Source: Paraburkholderia phosphatilytica (GTDB lineage: Bacteria > Pseudomonadota > Gammaproteobacteria > Burkholderiales > Burkholderiaceae). From it: a DNA stretch of 64,000 nucleotides. This document shows, one piece after another, positions 55,045-63,080 of the stretch. Location: NCBI RefSeq assembly GCF_003443895.1, contig NZ_QQOA01000024.1, positions 1 to 64,000 on the forward strand, given 5' to 3'. Position 1 is the first letter of the stretch. Every line of letters starts with the position of its first letter. Below the pieces are notes generated by a model. It worked only from the letters and a program-made list of their open reading frames with translations, was not told the origin of the DNA and made no database searches. Made by a program: the position numbers and the translations under genes.

Positions 55045-55758
55045 ATGAAGCTGACGAATGGTATGCGCTTAACGAGGTCACAAACGGAAAACGCAGCAGG
55101 CGCCGGCGAGCAGTCCGGCTCGCGTGCGACATCGACGCGCGAATCGCGTCGCCGCGGTTCTCTTGGGGGCGCCCTGGAAAGTCTTCATAAGGCTTTTTCG
55201 CCGGCGCGCCAGCCTGCCACGCCGGCGCCGCGCCGTGCCGCGCCCTCGCTCTCGAGCGCCGAAGCGCATCGCAGCGGCGACATTGCCGCTGCCATCAAAC
55301 ACATGCACCGAGGCCATACGAGCGACGCGCCTAAATCCGCGAACACGGGGCCGACGCACTCGGGCGGCATGGCTCCCAAGCGGGCGCCGGCTGGCCAGAT
55401 CGCCTCGACGTCACAAGCGCATTCGAAACCGCCGCGCCGGTTGGGCGAGTTGATGCACGAAGAACGTCCCACCTCGGTGACGGCCCGGTTCGTTGCCAAA
55501 GCAAAATATGCGGCGGAGTTCCAGAAGCGAAAACCGGAGCCGGCGAGTCCCAGCAACGCTCAGAAGGCAGCCGCCTCGGACGAACAGGAATTCGAGGCGG
55601 CGCTGGCGGCGATGCGAAGCCGCGCGGCCGCATCGACCTATCCAGAGATAACGCCCGCGATCAGGGCAATCATGCAAGAAATGGGCAGCAGCTCGACGCC
55701 CCGCGCAAGCCGAGAGCCAGCGCTCGGGAGCATCCAGGAAGAAGGCGACTCGGAATAA
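55045..55758 (+). CDS. Candidate type III secreted protein
   Basis: A 237-residue protein, MKLTNGMRLTRSQTENAAGA..., largely S/A/P/R-rich with short helices (VTARFVAKAKYAAEFQKRKP, and EFEAALAAMRSRAAA). It has no signal peptide or recognised domain. The promoter type and amino-terminal composition support type III secretion. It converges with the ankyrin gene at 55937. Confidence 0.6.
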   Translation: MKLTNGMRLTRSQTENAAGAGEQSGSRATSTRESRRRGSLGGALESLHKAFSPARQPATPAPRRAAPSLSSAEAHRSGDIAAAIKHMHRGHTSDAPKSANTGPTHSGGMAPKRAPAGQIASTSQAHSKPPRRLGELMHEERPTSVTARFVAKAKYAAEFQKRKPEPASPSNAQKAAASDEQEFEAALAAMRSRAAASTYPEITPAIRAIMQEMGSSSTPRASREPALGSIQEEGDSE

Positions 55759-55870
55759 GCTGGATTAGCTGAGACTTGACCGGACAGGTGGTCTCGCTGC
55801 CGACCACGACGGACGCTCGAACAGCTGCCCCACGATATCACACATCTGCAAGCCCTCGTTGCGAGCGACA

Positions 55871-55918
55871 CACGAACGATGCCCCGATGGCTTTCCGATC
55901 ACCGGGGCATCGTTCGTG
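55871..55918. terminator. Bidirectional hairpin between convergent genes
   Basis: Perfect 16-bp arms, cacgaacgatgccccg and cggggcatcgttcgtg, around a 16-nt loop, between the convergent ends at 55758 and 55937. It lacks a T-run, so it could act with Rho or as a 3' stabiliser. Confidence 0.65.
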
Positions 55919-55936
55919 AGCATCTCGATCGAAGCG

Positions 55937-57589
55937 TCAGGCAGCGGGTTCGTCGCGTAGGCTGCCGACCAGTTCCGCCAGCTTGTGGATCTGACCCAGC
56001 TGCCGCGAGATCGAAGTGTAGTCCGCTCCCACTAGCGCTGTGGGCGTTTCGTTGTCCTCATCCCCCCCCAAGTCGATATCCTCATCGATGGCGTCCTGAA
56101 CCTCGCCGACAATGGCCTTCGCGACCGTCGGATTGTGGTCCATGGCGGCCACGCGGGCCTGATCGATCCGCGCGAGGTAACTGAGCGCGCGCGCCGCCTG
56201 CTCAGGTGTGGCAGCCTCAGAGGTGCCCAACTCGGCGCGCTCTTCCAGCAGCTCGGTGATCACGCCGTCGATCTTGCGGCGGGTCTCCGCGTTTTGCGCG
56301 CGGATCGCTGCGGGCGATTCTCGGGCGGCTGCGATGGCCTGGCGGTGCACCGCGTCCGCCAGCATGCGGTACAAGGGCGCGTAGAAGTGCGAGGCCTGCG
56401 TGATCCGACTCATTATGTGTAGGACCGTTTCGTGGTTGCCGTCGGGCGTGCGCAGGTCGAAGTTCGCCCTTCCGCGGGTCGCCTCCAGGATGCCGCGCAC
56501 GGTGTTTTCCATCCACGTCACATGCTTCTTCATAAGCGTGACATGGGTCATCGGAAACAAGGGCGGTGTGAATTGAGCGATGTGTGTGAGCGGCGTGTGG
56601 CCCTGCGCATTGCACGCTTGCGGGTTGACTCTGGGGTTCGCCATCAGGTCGGGCAGCATGGTTTCCCAGGGCATGTCTCTACCGTAGTAGTTCTCGCTCT
56701 TTTCCCAGTGCTTCATCACTTGCCAAACGGGCGTCCGTCCGCTTGCGTCGGGCATGTCCGGATCGGCGTTGGCATGGCGGGCAATGGCGCTCACGACTTC
56801 CGGCGTGCCGCGCTCGATGGCGGTTTGCATGGGTGTCTTCTGTCCAGGCGGCGTCTCGTCGGGGAGCAGGTCCTGCCGCGCGAGCATGGCGAGCGCCACG
56901 TCCTTGCCGTTGCCTCGGGGCCGACCGCGCACCCGGGCGACTGCATGGTTCAACGGCGTCATGCCCTTCAGGTCGGGCCGATTGATGTCGGCGAGCGGGA
57001 CTCGGTGGCCGGGCGCGGTCTCGTGGTGGAGTTCGAGAAGCTGCCTCGCGATGTTTGCCTCGCCCTGCAGCGCCGCGTGGGCGAGGGCCGTGCGGCCTTT
57101 GAGATCGGGAAGATTCACAACGCCACTCAGCGTGATGTTCAAGTCCGTGCCGGCATGCCGCGCCGCGGCTTCGGCGCTTTCGGCCGCCCGCAGAATGATG
57201 TTCACCGCATCGTGGCTGCCGGCGGCGACCGCATGGGTCAGCAAGGTGTGGCCGGCGGCGGTGTGCTGCGTCAACAACTGGGGCTGCGCGGCCAGCAGCT
57301 TGTCGAGGCGCGTCGCCGCGCCCTTGTCGATTGCCTTGAGCGCTTCTTTTACCGACACATCGGCGCTCGGTGCGCCGCTGCTCGTCGCGCCAGCGCTAGG
57401 AAGGAAGGCGCGCGGCTGCGACGGAGTCGCCGGCGTTGCCGCCGCGCGCGCAGGGCTGCGCAGGTTTTGCAGCCAGCTGGATGCGTTTCGGGCCGGCGAG
57501 GCCACGCTGCCGCGAACCGGTTGCGTTTCGTGGGACGGCGCCGGACTGGCGGGCGGCGTGCTGGAAGTGCCAAGTCGAATGGGTCTCAT
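55937..57589 (-). CDS. Ankyrin-repeat protein, candidate effector
   Basis: A 550-residue protein starting MRPIRLGTSSTPPASPAPSH at ATG 57589; the frame is open 33 codons further but without a better site. The first 85 residues are disordered. Ankyrin repeats run from about 95 to 370 (AGHTLLTHAVAAGSHDAVNI, GRTALAHAALQGEANIARQL). The C-terminal 150 residues are helical and acidic. No clear PIP box upstream (the nearest near-match at 57691-57714 fails on both halves). Candidate effector by architecture and context. Confidence 0.72.
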   Translation of the reverse strand: MRPIRLGTSSTPPASPAPSHETQPVRGSVASPARNASSWLQNLRSPARAAATPATPSQPRAFLPSAGATSSGAPSADVSVKEALKAIDKGAATRLDKLLAAQPQLLTQHTAAGHTLLTHAVAAGSHDAVNIILRAAESAEAAARHAGTDLNITLSGVVNLPDLKGRTALAHAALQGEANIARQLLELHHETAPGHRVPLADINRPDLKGMTPLNHAVARVRGRPRGNGKDVALAMLARQDLLPDETPPGQKTPMQTAIERGTPEVVSAIARHANADPDMPDASGRTPVWQVMKHWEKSENYYGRDMPWETMLPDLMANPRVNPQACNAQGHTPLTHIAQFTPPLFPMTHVTLMKKHVTWMENTVRGILEATRGRANFDLRTPDGNHETVLHIMSRITQASHFYAPLYRMLADAVHRQAIAAARESPAAIRAQNAETRRKIDGVITELLEERAELGTSEAATPEQAARALSYLARIDQARVAAMDHNPTVAKAIVGEVQDAIDEDIDLGGDEDNETPTALVGADYTSISRQLGQIHKLAELVGSLRDEPAA

Positions 57590-57747
57590 GATCGATCTAC
57601 AGGGTCTCGGGAAGGCCCCCCGCGCAGCTCGGACGCGAGGGGGGCGGTTCTTAGTCTCTTGCAAAGCGGCAAGCGAGGTTCGGCGCACAGCGCAAAAACG
57701 TAGCCAAATTCGAAACGTCTGGGCGCGGCGCTCACGTCACTCGCGGC

Positions 57748-58713
57748 TCATCGCCCATGCGAAACCAGCGCCACCCGGCTGAACACCCTCGCGGTGATCG
57801 CATGCCGGAACCGTCGCACAACGATCGCTTCGTCGAGTAGCGCGAACGCAAAGAAATCGAGCAGCGTGCCCGCGATCGGCGTCGGCGCGTCGCAAAACGC
57901 GCTCGGCATCAAGAGGCTCAGCCAGAGAAAGATGTTCGGCGACGTTTGCAGCAGGTGGAGGTCGCGCGCGACGGCGGGCGGAGCCGGCCGCTCCGTCATG
58001 CGTTGCTGGAGCCGCACATAAAGCGCGCTGCCCACGCGGCTCGCGCCGAACAGGACGAACGGCATCAGCAGCACGGCCCATGCGCGCCAATTGCCCGAAT
58101 GCAGCGCGTCGGCCGCGAGCGAGCCCGTCCAGCCCCAGTTGGTGGACAAACGCCCGGCCGCGATCGGCCGCGCACGCCGCCAGCCTTGCGTGGCGAGCGA
58201 GGGCAGCGCCAGGGCGACCACGAGCACGATGAAAAAGCGCTGCAGCGGCCACATGCCGCCGATGATCTCGTGTTGTTCGACGTAGAGCAGGGCCAGGATC
58301 GCGGGCAGCACGATCGACAGGATGAGCGTATATCGCGCCGCGAAGAAGTAGTCGCCGCCTCGCGCCAGCGAAAACGTCGGCGCCGATAGCGCGGGCGGCA
58401 CGGTCAGCAGCAGTCCGATGAGATGCAGCCATTCGCTGCGAAACCCGGTGAGCAGGGCGCCCGCGCCAGTCACGCGCACGACGCTCATCACGCCGAGCGC
58501 TACGTTCTCCGGGCCGCCGCGAGTGCGCAGTGAACCCGGCTTGACGCGTGACGCGAGGAAGAACGCATTCACGACAGCAGGCAAACGTTTGCGAAATTGT
58601 GCAGAACATGCGGCATGTTGAACGCCGAAGAGCGACAGCCCGAAGCCGCATAGCGCCGCGCTGAGCATCCACTGCAGCAGGAAGATCTCCACGTGCTCGC
58701 CGGCATAGCTCAA
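57748..58713 (-). CDS. Polytopic membrane protein
   Basis: A 321-residue integral membrane protein with about eight hydrophobic segments (for example LIGLLLTVPPALSAPTF and RFFIVLVVALALPSL). A longer overlapping reading exists in another frame but is arginine-rich and unlikely. No family recognised. It begins 3 bp after the stop of the broken phosphatase gene, so the two were probably one operon. Confidence 0.6.
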   Translation of the reverse strand: MSYAGEHVEIFLLQWMLSAALCGFGLSLFGVQHAACSAQFRKRLPAVVNAFFLASRVKPGSLRTRGGPENVALGVMSVVRVTGAGALLTGFRSEWLHLIGLLLTVPPALSAPTFSLARGGDYFFAARYTLILSIVLPAILALLYVEQHEIIGGMWPLQRFFIVLVVALALPSLATQGWRRARPIAAGRLSTNWGWTGSLAADALHSGNWRAWAVLLMPFVLFGASRVGSALYVRLQQRMTERPAPPAVARDLHLLQTSPNIFLWLSLLMPSAFCDAPTPIAGTLLDFFAFALLDEAIVVRRFRHAITARVFSRVALVSHGR

Positions 58714-58716
58714 AGC

Positions 58717-59313
58717 CTACCAACTGCGCGCCGTCATGCGCTTGAGTTCGTCCCATGAAAGCGGGCGCGAGTTCGGCAGCCTGAAGTCGATGTATGCGTC
58801 GAGCGACAGTGCCGCGGCGATCAGCGCGAAGATTTCGACGGCGTACTTGTGCACGACGACGAGCAAGTGCTTGCCTTGCCGATCGAGCGGCCCGAGTACG
58901 TCGTCGTAGCAGATCTTGCAGCGCGAGAACATGTCCATCCAAAGCTCGCCGTGCGGCGGCGCGCCTTCGAGATGATGGGAGCAGAAGTCGTAGAGCCGAT
59001 GGCCGATCGACTTCTTGATGAGCGTTTTGTTCTCGCCCGCGAAGATGCCGAAGTCGCGCTCCACCAACGCGGCGCTCGTGACGATGTGCGGTTTGCCCGG
59101 CGCGCCGTCCAGGATGATCGACGCGGTCGCTTACGCGCGCTCCAGCGTCGAGACATGCACTTCGTCGAAGGCGATGCCGAGGCGCTCGATGTAGCGCGCG
59201 GCCTGCTGCGGCTGCCGGTGCCCGAGCGAGGTCAGCGGGGAGTTCTTGGCGCCCGCGAAGTAATTCTGTTCATTGGCGAGGGATTCTCCGTGGCGAACGA
59301 AGTAAAGCGTCAT
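58717..59313 (-). pseudogene. Histidine phosphatase (phosphoglycerate mutase-like) with in-frame stop
   Basis: The frame opens MTLYFVRHGESLANEQNYFA with the RHG catalytic motif and reads to STLERA, then an ochre TAA at codon 61 (complement of 59131-59133). The same frame continues without shift (ATASIILDGAPG, VERDFGIFAGENKTLIKKSI) to codon 198, including the second His in LLVVVHKYAVE. A single substitution, such as CAA to TAA, would explain it. The ORF from ATG 59067 alone lacks the nucleophile. Probably inactive, unless the stop is read through or is a sequencing error. Confidence 0.82.
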
Positions 59314-59498
59314 GGCGGTTTGTCAGTGAGGGTTCTTCGGACCGGCACAGCCAGGAGGCGCGCGGCTGCACTAGGCTCGCGCGAGAGGCAAGCCGGTCTG
59401 CAGCGTAGATATTGCCGCGGCGTTAAAAGTTGCTAACGGGGGCGCAGGTTTGGCTTCGGGACCTGCTCGGCGGGGTGAAGCGCTGACGATGCGACGGT

Positions 59499-59560
59499 TT
59501 CGCTCACGACCAAGGAAATTCGTTTGCTGCGCGGATTGCCTGCGGGGACTCGCCTAAAGT
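59499..59560 (+). promoter_or_regulatory. hrpII/PIP-like element upstream of pilin copy 2
   Basis: TTCGC (59499-59503), 15 nt, TTCGT (59519-59523), with TAAAGT (59555-59560) 31 nt on. It matches TTCG-N16-TTCG exactly. The same sequence exists inside the 5' coding end of sctD, where it may be an internal promoter or coincidence; here it could drive the second pilin gene. Confidence 0.5.
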
Positions 59561-59600
59561 TGACTCCAACGCAGACACATCGGAAACGATGAAAACGCGG
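59499..59600 (+). pseudogene. Decayed copy of the sctD 5' end
   Basis: This stretch aligns with the start of sctD (complement of 62289 downward): ttcgctcacgaccaaggaaa here, ttcgctcatgaccaaggaaa there, then attcgtttgctg, and taaagttgactccaacg against taaagttgaatccaacg. The start ATG is ACG here, and the frame ends at a TGA after 28 codons. It shows that the inverted duplication carried sctD sequence with the pilin gene. Confidence 0.8.
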
Positions 59601-59688
59601 AAGACCTTGCAGCACCCGTGGCCACGAGGCCACGGCAACACGATGCCCCGACCGGGCTCTTTCTTGACATTACTTAAGGAGTACTACC

Positions 59689-59895
59689 ATGGCAGGCAAA
59701 ACTTCCGCAGCTGCAGCTGGCGCAAGCGCAGGGGATAGCGCAGCAACTGTCGCCGCAATGCAGGCCAGCACGGCCGCTTCGATCGCCGAGCAGGACGCGG
59801 CAACGATGGACGAAAACGCGCTGAACAACGACGCGGCCAAAGACCAGCTGGAAGAAGCCGGTCCGAAGAACGCGAAGAGCCTGACGCAAGGCTAA
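59689..59895 (+). CDS. HrpE-like Hrp pilin, second copy
   Basis: A 68-residue A/S/T/Q/D-rich protein with no cysteine or signal peptide, identical in sequence to the product of 60669-60875. The genes differ at three positions, all silent. The A/S/Q-rich composition, size and position match Hrp pilins (HrpE, HrpY, HrpA). AAGGAG precedes the ATG. It faces away from the hrp operon and has its own hrpII-like element and terminator. Confidence 0.7.
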   Translation: MAGKTSAAAAGASAGDSAATVAAMQASTAASIAEQDAATMDENALNNDAAKDQLEEAGPKNAKSLTQG

Positions 59896-59904
59896 GCGTG
59901 ATTC

Positions 59905-59943
59905 GGGTGCGTCCTCGCGCCGCGCGGGGCGCACCCTTTTTTT
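59905..59943 (+). terminator. Intrinsic terminator of pilin copy 2
   Basis: Arms gggtgcg (59905-59911) and cgcaccc (59930-59936), with GC-rich inner pairing, then a run of seven T. Confidence 0.85.
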
Positions 59944-60124
59944 AGCTTGTCCGCATCGTCCTTCTTCGGCAAATGCGAGAAAACGTTTCATCCTCCGCCA
60001 TCCACCATGGCGAAGTGCGTCACCCGACGCCGATGCCCGTGCAAATTGCCAACCCCACGCTGTACAAGGTGAAAGCCACAGGACCCCTTTGGCCGGTTAG
60101 CGCGTGCGAGTCAGCAGCGTTGGC

Positions 60125-60580
60125 CTAAGCGCGAATCCAAACATACGCACCATCGCAGAGATGCCGAAACATCTCATCGTCCGACAGCAAAATATTTTCG
60201 CGCCAATAGCGCCCATGCTCGACGTAGTGCTCGATCATGTCGACGAGCCATTGGCCATCGGCGTCTTCGTTGAGCATGCCCCGCACCACCAGCACGATGC
60301 CGCCGGTTTCGGCTTCGACGCCCAGCTGCGCCTGGTCCTGCGCATAGACAGACAGATTGGCTTCGAGCAGCAGCCGGAACACGCGCAGGGTGCGGCCTCC
60401 CGATACGACGCCAAACTGGAAGTTCACGTAGATGGCTGCCGGATCTTCTTCGAAGTAGTCGATTGCGATATCGAAGTCGTCGATGCAGACGATGCCTTGC
60501 TTGACCGCATACCCCGCGTCGCCGATGCCGCGCAGTTTGCAGAGCTCGCGTACCAGTTCATCGCGGCGTTCTAGGCTCAT
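60125..60580 (-). CDS. hpaB: HpaB-like type III chaperone (CesT family)
   Basis: A 151-residue acidic protein with the CesT fold pattern: N-terminal helix (RRDELVRELCKLRGI), strands IVCIDDFDIAIDYFEEDPAA, then RLLLEANLSVYAQDQAQLGV, then ETGGIVLVVRGML. Its place after the pilin gene, following hrpD6-hrpE order, fits HpaB, the general exit-control chaperone for effectors in Xanthomonas-like T3SS. It lies between the two inverted pilin copies. Confidence 0.83.
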   Translation of the reverse strand: MSLERRDELVRELCKLRGIGDAGYAVKQGIVCIDDFDIAIDYFEEDPAAIYVNFQFGVVSGGRTLRVFRLLLEANLSVYAQDQAQLGVEAETGGIVLVVRGMLNEDADGQWLVDMIEHYVEHGRYWRENILLSDDEMFRHLCDGAYVWIRA

Positions 60581-60622
60581 GGGAGAATCGCGGTGTCGAT
60601 GAGAGGGCAGGGGACGCGAACG

Positions 60623-60659
60623 AAAAAGGGTGCGCCCCGCGCGGCGCGAGGACGCACCC
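60623..60659 (-). terminator. Intrinsic terminator of pilin copy 1
   Basis: On the minus strand gggtgcg/cgcaccc arms (60659-60653 and 60634-60628) followed by five T. It separates the pilin gene from hpaB, 43 bp before the hpaB start, so pilin transcripts probably outnumber hpaB transcripts. Confidence 0.8.
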
Positions 60660-60668
60660 GAATCACGC

Positions 60669-60875
60669 TTAGCCCTGCGTCAGGCTCTTCGCGTTCTTCG
60701 GACCGGCTTCTTCGAGCTGGTCTTTGGCCGCGTCGTTGTTCAGCGCGTTTTCGTCCATCGTTGCCGCGTCCTGCTCGGCGATCGAAGCGGCCGTGCTGGC
60801 CTGCATTGCGGCGACAGTTGCTGCGCTATCCCCTGCGCTTGCGCCGGCTGCAGCTGCGGAAGTTTTGCCTGCCAT
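60669..60875 (-). CDS. hrpE: HrpE-like Hrp pilin, operon copy
   Basis: A 68-residue protein, MAGKTSAAAAGASAGDSAAT..., with the low-complexity, helix-prone composition of Hrp pilins. It lies between the hrpD6-like gene and hpaB, exactly where Xanthomonas-type clusters place hrpE. TAAGGAG precedes the ATG. The pilin identity rests on position, size and composition, since these proteins are poorly conserved. Confidence 0.75.
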   Translation of the reverse strand: MAGKTSAAAAGASAGDSAATVAAMQASTAASIAEQDAATMDENALNNDAAKDQLEEAGPKNAKSLTQG

Positions 60876-61000
60876 GGTAGTACTCCTTAGGTAACGTCAA
60901 GAAAGAGCCCGGTTGAGCATCGAGCTGCCGTGGCCTCATGGCCAGGGGTGCTGCAAGCCCGCACCCGCATCCGCGTACGGAGAAAGCGAGGTGCTGCGCG

Positions 61001-61261
61001 TCAGGAATCCGATTCCATCGCCGTGCGGCACAGCTGCGCGGCGGCGGCCAGGCCGTCGGCTACGGTCGTCGCGGACTGGCGCGCGAGCGGGTCGGAAAGC
61101 TTCACGGCCTGCGATACGATCCCGGCCGAAATGCGCTGGAGCTCGAGGGCCGCGTCGCCGAGCTTGCGGCGCTGCGCCGGCTGCTGTTCGGCAAGCGTCT
61201 TCACGTTGTCGAGAACGTCGATCAATTCAGGGGTCATCGCGTCGTACATGATCTGGCTCAT
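61001..61261 (-). CDS. HrpD6-like T3SS protein
   Basis: An 86-residue helical protein (MTPELIDVLDNVKTLAEQQP, then AQRRKLGDAALELQRISAGI). Its ATG overlaps the sctD stop by 4 nt. Size and position between sctD and the pilin gene correspond to hrpD6 in Xanthomonas, a small protein needed for Hrp function. The name is positional. Confidence 0.65.
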   Translation of the reverse strand: MSQIMYDAMTPELIDVLDNVKTLAEQQPAQRRKLGDAALELQRISAGIVSQAVKLSDPLARQSATTVADGLAAAAQLCRTAMESDS

Positions 61262-62283
61262 TCGGTTGAAGGGGGCTGGGCGGTGTGCAGCGCGTCGACG
61301 AAATGCTTCGTCCCGTCGCTCGACACCATATATTGCAGGTCGTCTACGGCCAGCAGCGATTCGATGTCGGCGGGCGCCGCCATGCGATCGTCGGACGTGA
61401 ACTGCAGCGCGATGCGCGTCACCATCGGCATAAGGTCGCCGCTGATTTCCTCGAGCGTCGCGCGCGCCGCGTTCGCATTCTTTGCGACGCCGGCAACGGC
61501 GAATTCGCGTTTGCCGAGATAGCGGACCGTCAGCGCCGCGTCGTGCAGCGACTCCTGCGTGCTCCGCACGATCTCGTCGACGCAGCCGATGCGCCAGTCG
61601 AGCCGGCCCGCCGCGATCCGTTCGAGGACGTTGCGCGCCATCGCTTCGCTTGTGCTATCGGGCACGATGCCGACGATCGTGAAGCGTCCGCCCTGGGGTT
61701 TCACTTCGACGTCCGCGAGGTTCAGGCGCGTCAATGCGCTTTGCAGCATCGTGGCCGTGAGCTGCGGGGCCTCGCCGCGAATCTCGGCGGCGGGGCGCGG
61801 CTGCAGCACGGCCGGCAGCGCGATGCCGACGCAGCCGATCGCCAAGAGTGCGACGCCAGCGAGCCCCACATTGCGCGCCGTATGGCGCTTGCGCGCGGCG
61901 ACGGCAGCCACCATCGGCGTTTCGATCGCGGAGACTTCCGCGGTCTCCGTCACAGCGGCAACCGGCGCCGCAGCGGGCGCGAGCAGCGTTTCGAGCAGCG
62001 CGATGTCCGACGGCCATGCAGCTCCCGCCTCGCCCGCACAGAGCACGATGTTGCCGAAGCGCTGCGGCACGAAGTCGTCGAGCATCACCGCGTCGCCGTG
62101 TCCGGCGGCGTCGGCGATCGAAAGGCGTCCGTCTTCGTGGTGGCTCAGTTGCATGGCGGGCAAGTCCCAGTCGCTGATCTGAATGTCCGCTTCGTCATCG
62201 TGGCCGATGCGCGTCAGCGTTGGATTCAACTTTATGCGTGCTCCGGCATGGCGGCCGGTCAGCAAACGAATTTCCTTGGTCAT
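61258..62283 (-). CDS. sctD: SctD/HrpD5-like inner-membrane ring protein
   Basis: A 341-residue protein. The N-terminal 110 residues form an FHA-like domain (MTKEIRLLTGRHAGARIKLN, then RIGHDDEADIQISDWDLPAM). A single membrane helix spans about 138-162 (VGLAGVALLAIGCVGIALPA). The periplasmic part has BON-like domains (GGRFTIVGIVPDSTSEAMAR). This is the outer inner-membrane ring of the injectisome. AAGGAG precedes the ATG. Confidence 0.88.
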   Translation of the reverse strand: MTKEIRLLTGRHAGARIKLNPTLTRIGHDDEADIQISDWDLPAMQLSHHEDGRLSIADAAGHGDAVMLDDFVPQRFGNIVLCAGEAGAAWPSDIALLETLLAPAAAPVAAVTETAEVSAIETPMVAAVAARKRHTARNVGLAGVALLAIGCVGIALPAVLQPRPAAEIRGEAPQLTATMLQSALTRLNLADVEVKPQGGRFTIVGIVPDSTSEAMARNVLERIAAGRLDWRIGCVDEIVRSTQESLHDAALTVRYLGKREFAVAGVAKNANAARATLEEISGDLMPMVTRIALQFTSDDRMAAPADIESLLAVDDLQYMVSSDGTKHFVDALHTAQPPSTE

Positions 62284-62330
62284 GAGCGAACTCCTTGCTT
62301 CGTCGTGCGGCGCGCGCTTTTGCGCACCGC

Positions 62331-63080
62331 TTACAGGCGCGCCCGGCGGTGGCCGAGCATCGCGTTAATCTTGGCGAGCGCGAGCTTGCGTTCGTCGTCG
62401 GTGCGCTTCTTTTCGAGCATGAGGCGCATTACCGGCATCAGCGTGTTGATCGATTCCTGCTGGGCAGGCGCGCGCGAAACCGGTGCCTCCACTGTTTCGA
62501 TCAGGCGTTGGCGCACCGCGGCGAGCGTGCCGTTTTCTTTCGCGACCGCGCTCGGCATCGCGAGAAAGTCGCGCATGATCGTCAGCACCGCGTAGGTTGA
62601 ACTCGTGTTTACCCGCTCGGTCGCCTGCGCGCGGCGCGTCTCGAGCAGTGCCGCTTCAGCGTCGAGTCGCGCCGCTTTGATGTCCTCGGGGCTCTGCGCG
62701 CCGCGCGCGAGCCGCAGGCGTCGGCGTGCTTGCGAAACGCTTGGCGCCGTCTCGTGCTCGCCGTCGTCCTGCTGTCCGCCCGAGTTGCTGTGCTCGCCGT
62801 GATAGCGCTCGCCGACGCGCATCACCGTTTCCGTGTTGCGCTGCTGATGCTCGGCCAGCATCATCACGAGCTCTTCGCTGGCGCCGCTTTCATCCACACC
62901 GTCCTGCGGGTCTGCGCCGCGGCGCTTCTTGGCGCGCGGGTGGGTGGCCGGCTTGTGGGTCTGCGCGCGCGCCGGCCCGCGATGCTTGTGGACCTCCTGC
63001 GTCTGCGCCGCGCCGGACGCGTTATCGGAGGACGGGTCGTTGATCGGCGGGGCGATCGGCGAGTTGACGCGCATGTTCAT
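62331..63080 (-). CDS. hpaA: HpaA-like secretion control protein
   Basis: A 249-residue protein, MNMRVNSPIAPPINDPSSDN..., with a disordered N-terminus and a basic, NLS-like stretch (ATHPRAKKRRGADPQ). The C-terminal half is helical (DAEAALLETRRAQATERVNT). In Xanthomonas HpaA is itself secreted and controls effector release through HpaB. ATG 63080 overlaps the sctS stop. The assignment is by order (sctQ-R-S-hpaA-sctD) and character. Confidence 0.75.
   Translation of the reverse strand: MNMRVNSPIAPPINDPSSDNASGAAQTQEVHKHRGPARAQTHKPATHPRAKKRRGADPQDGVDESGASEELVMMLAEHQQRNTETVMRVGERYHGEHSNSGGQQDDGEHETAPSVSQARRRLRLARGAQSPEDIKAARLDAEAALLETRRAQATERVNTSSTYAVLTIMRDFLAMPSAVAKENGTLAAVRQRLIETVEAPVSRAPAQQESINTLMPVMRLMLEKKRTDDERKLALAKINAMLGHRRARL

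Larger units (their letters stand above)
59605..59943 (+). repeat. Inverted duplication, left arm
   Basis: About 339 bp beginning cttgcagcaccc, spanning leader, ribosome binding site, pilin gene and terminator. It is the inverted, closely similar counterpart of 60623-60957. The arms flank hpaB. Confidence 0.9.
60623..60957 (-). repeat. Inverted duplication, right arm
   Basis: Counterpart of 59605-59943 in opposite orientation. Leader, Shine-Dalgarno, coding and terminator sequences are all conserved. Being in the normal operon position, this is probably the parent copy. Confidence 0.9.

Noticed and set aside
57691..57714. PIP-like box upstream of the 550-residue ankyrin gene
   Set aside because: Reads GCGCA...TCGAA on the + strand; both halves deviate from GCGAA.
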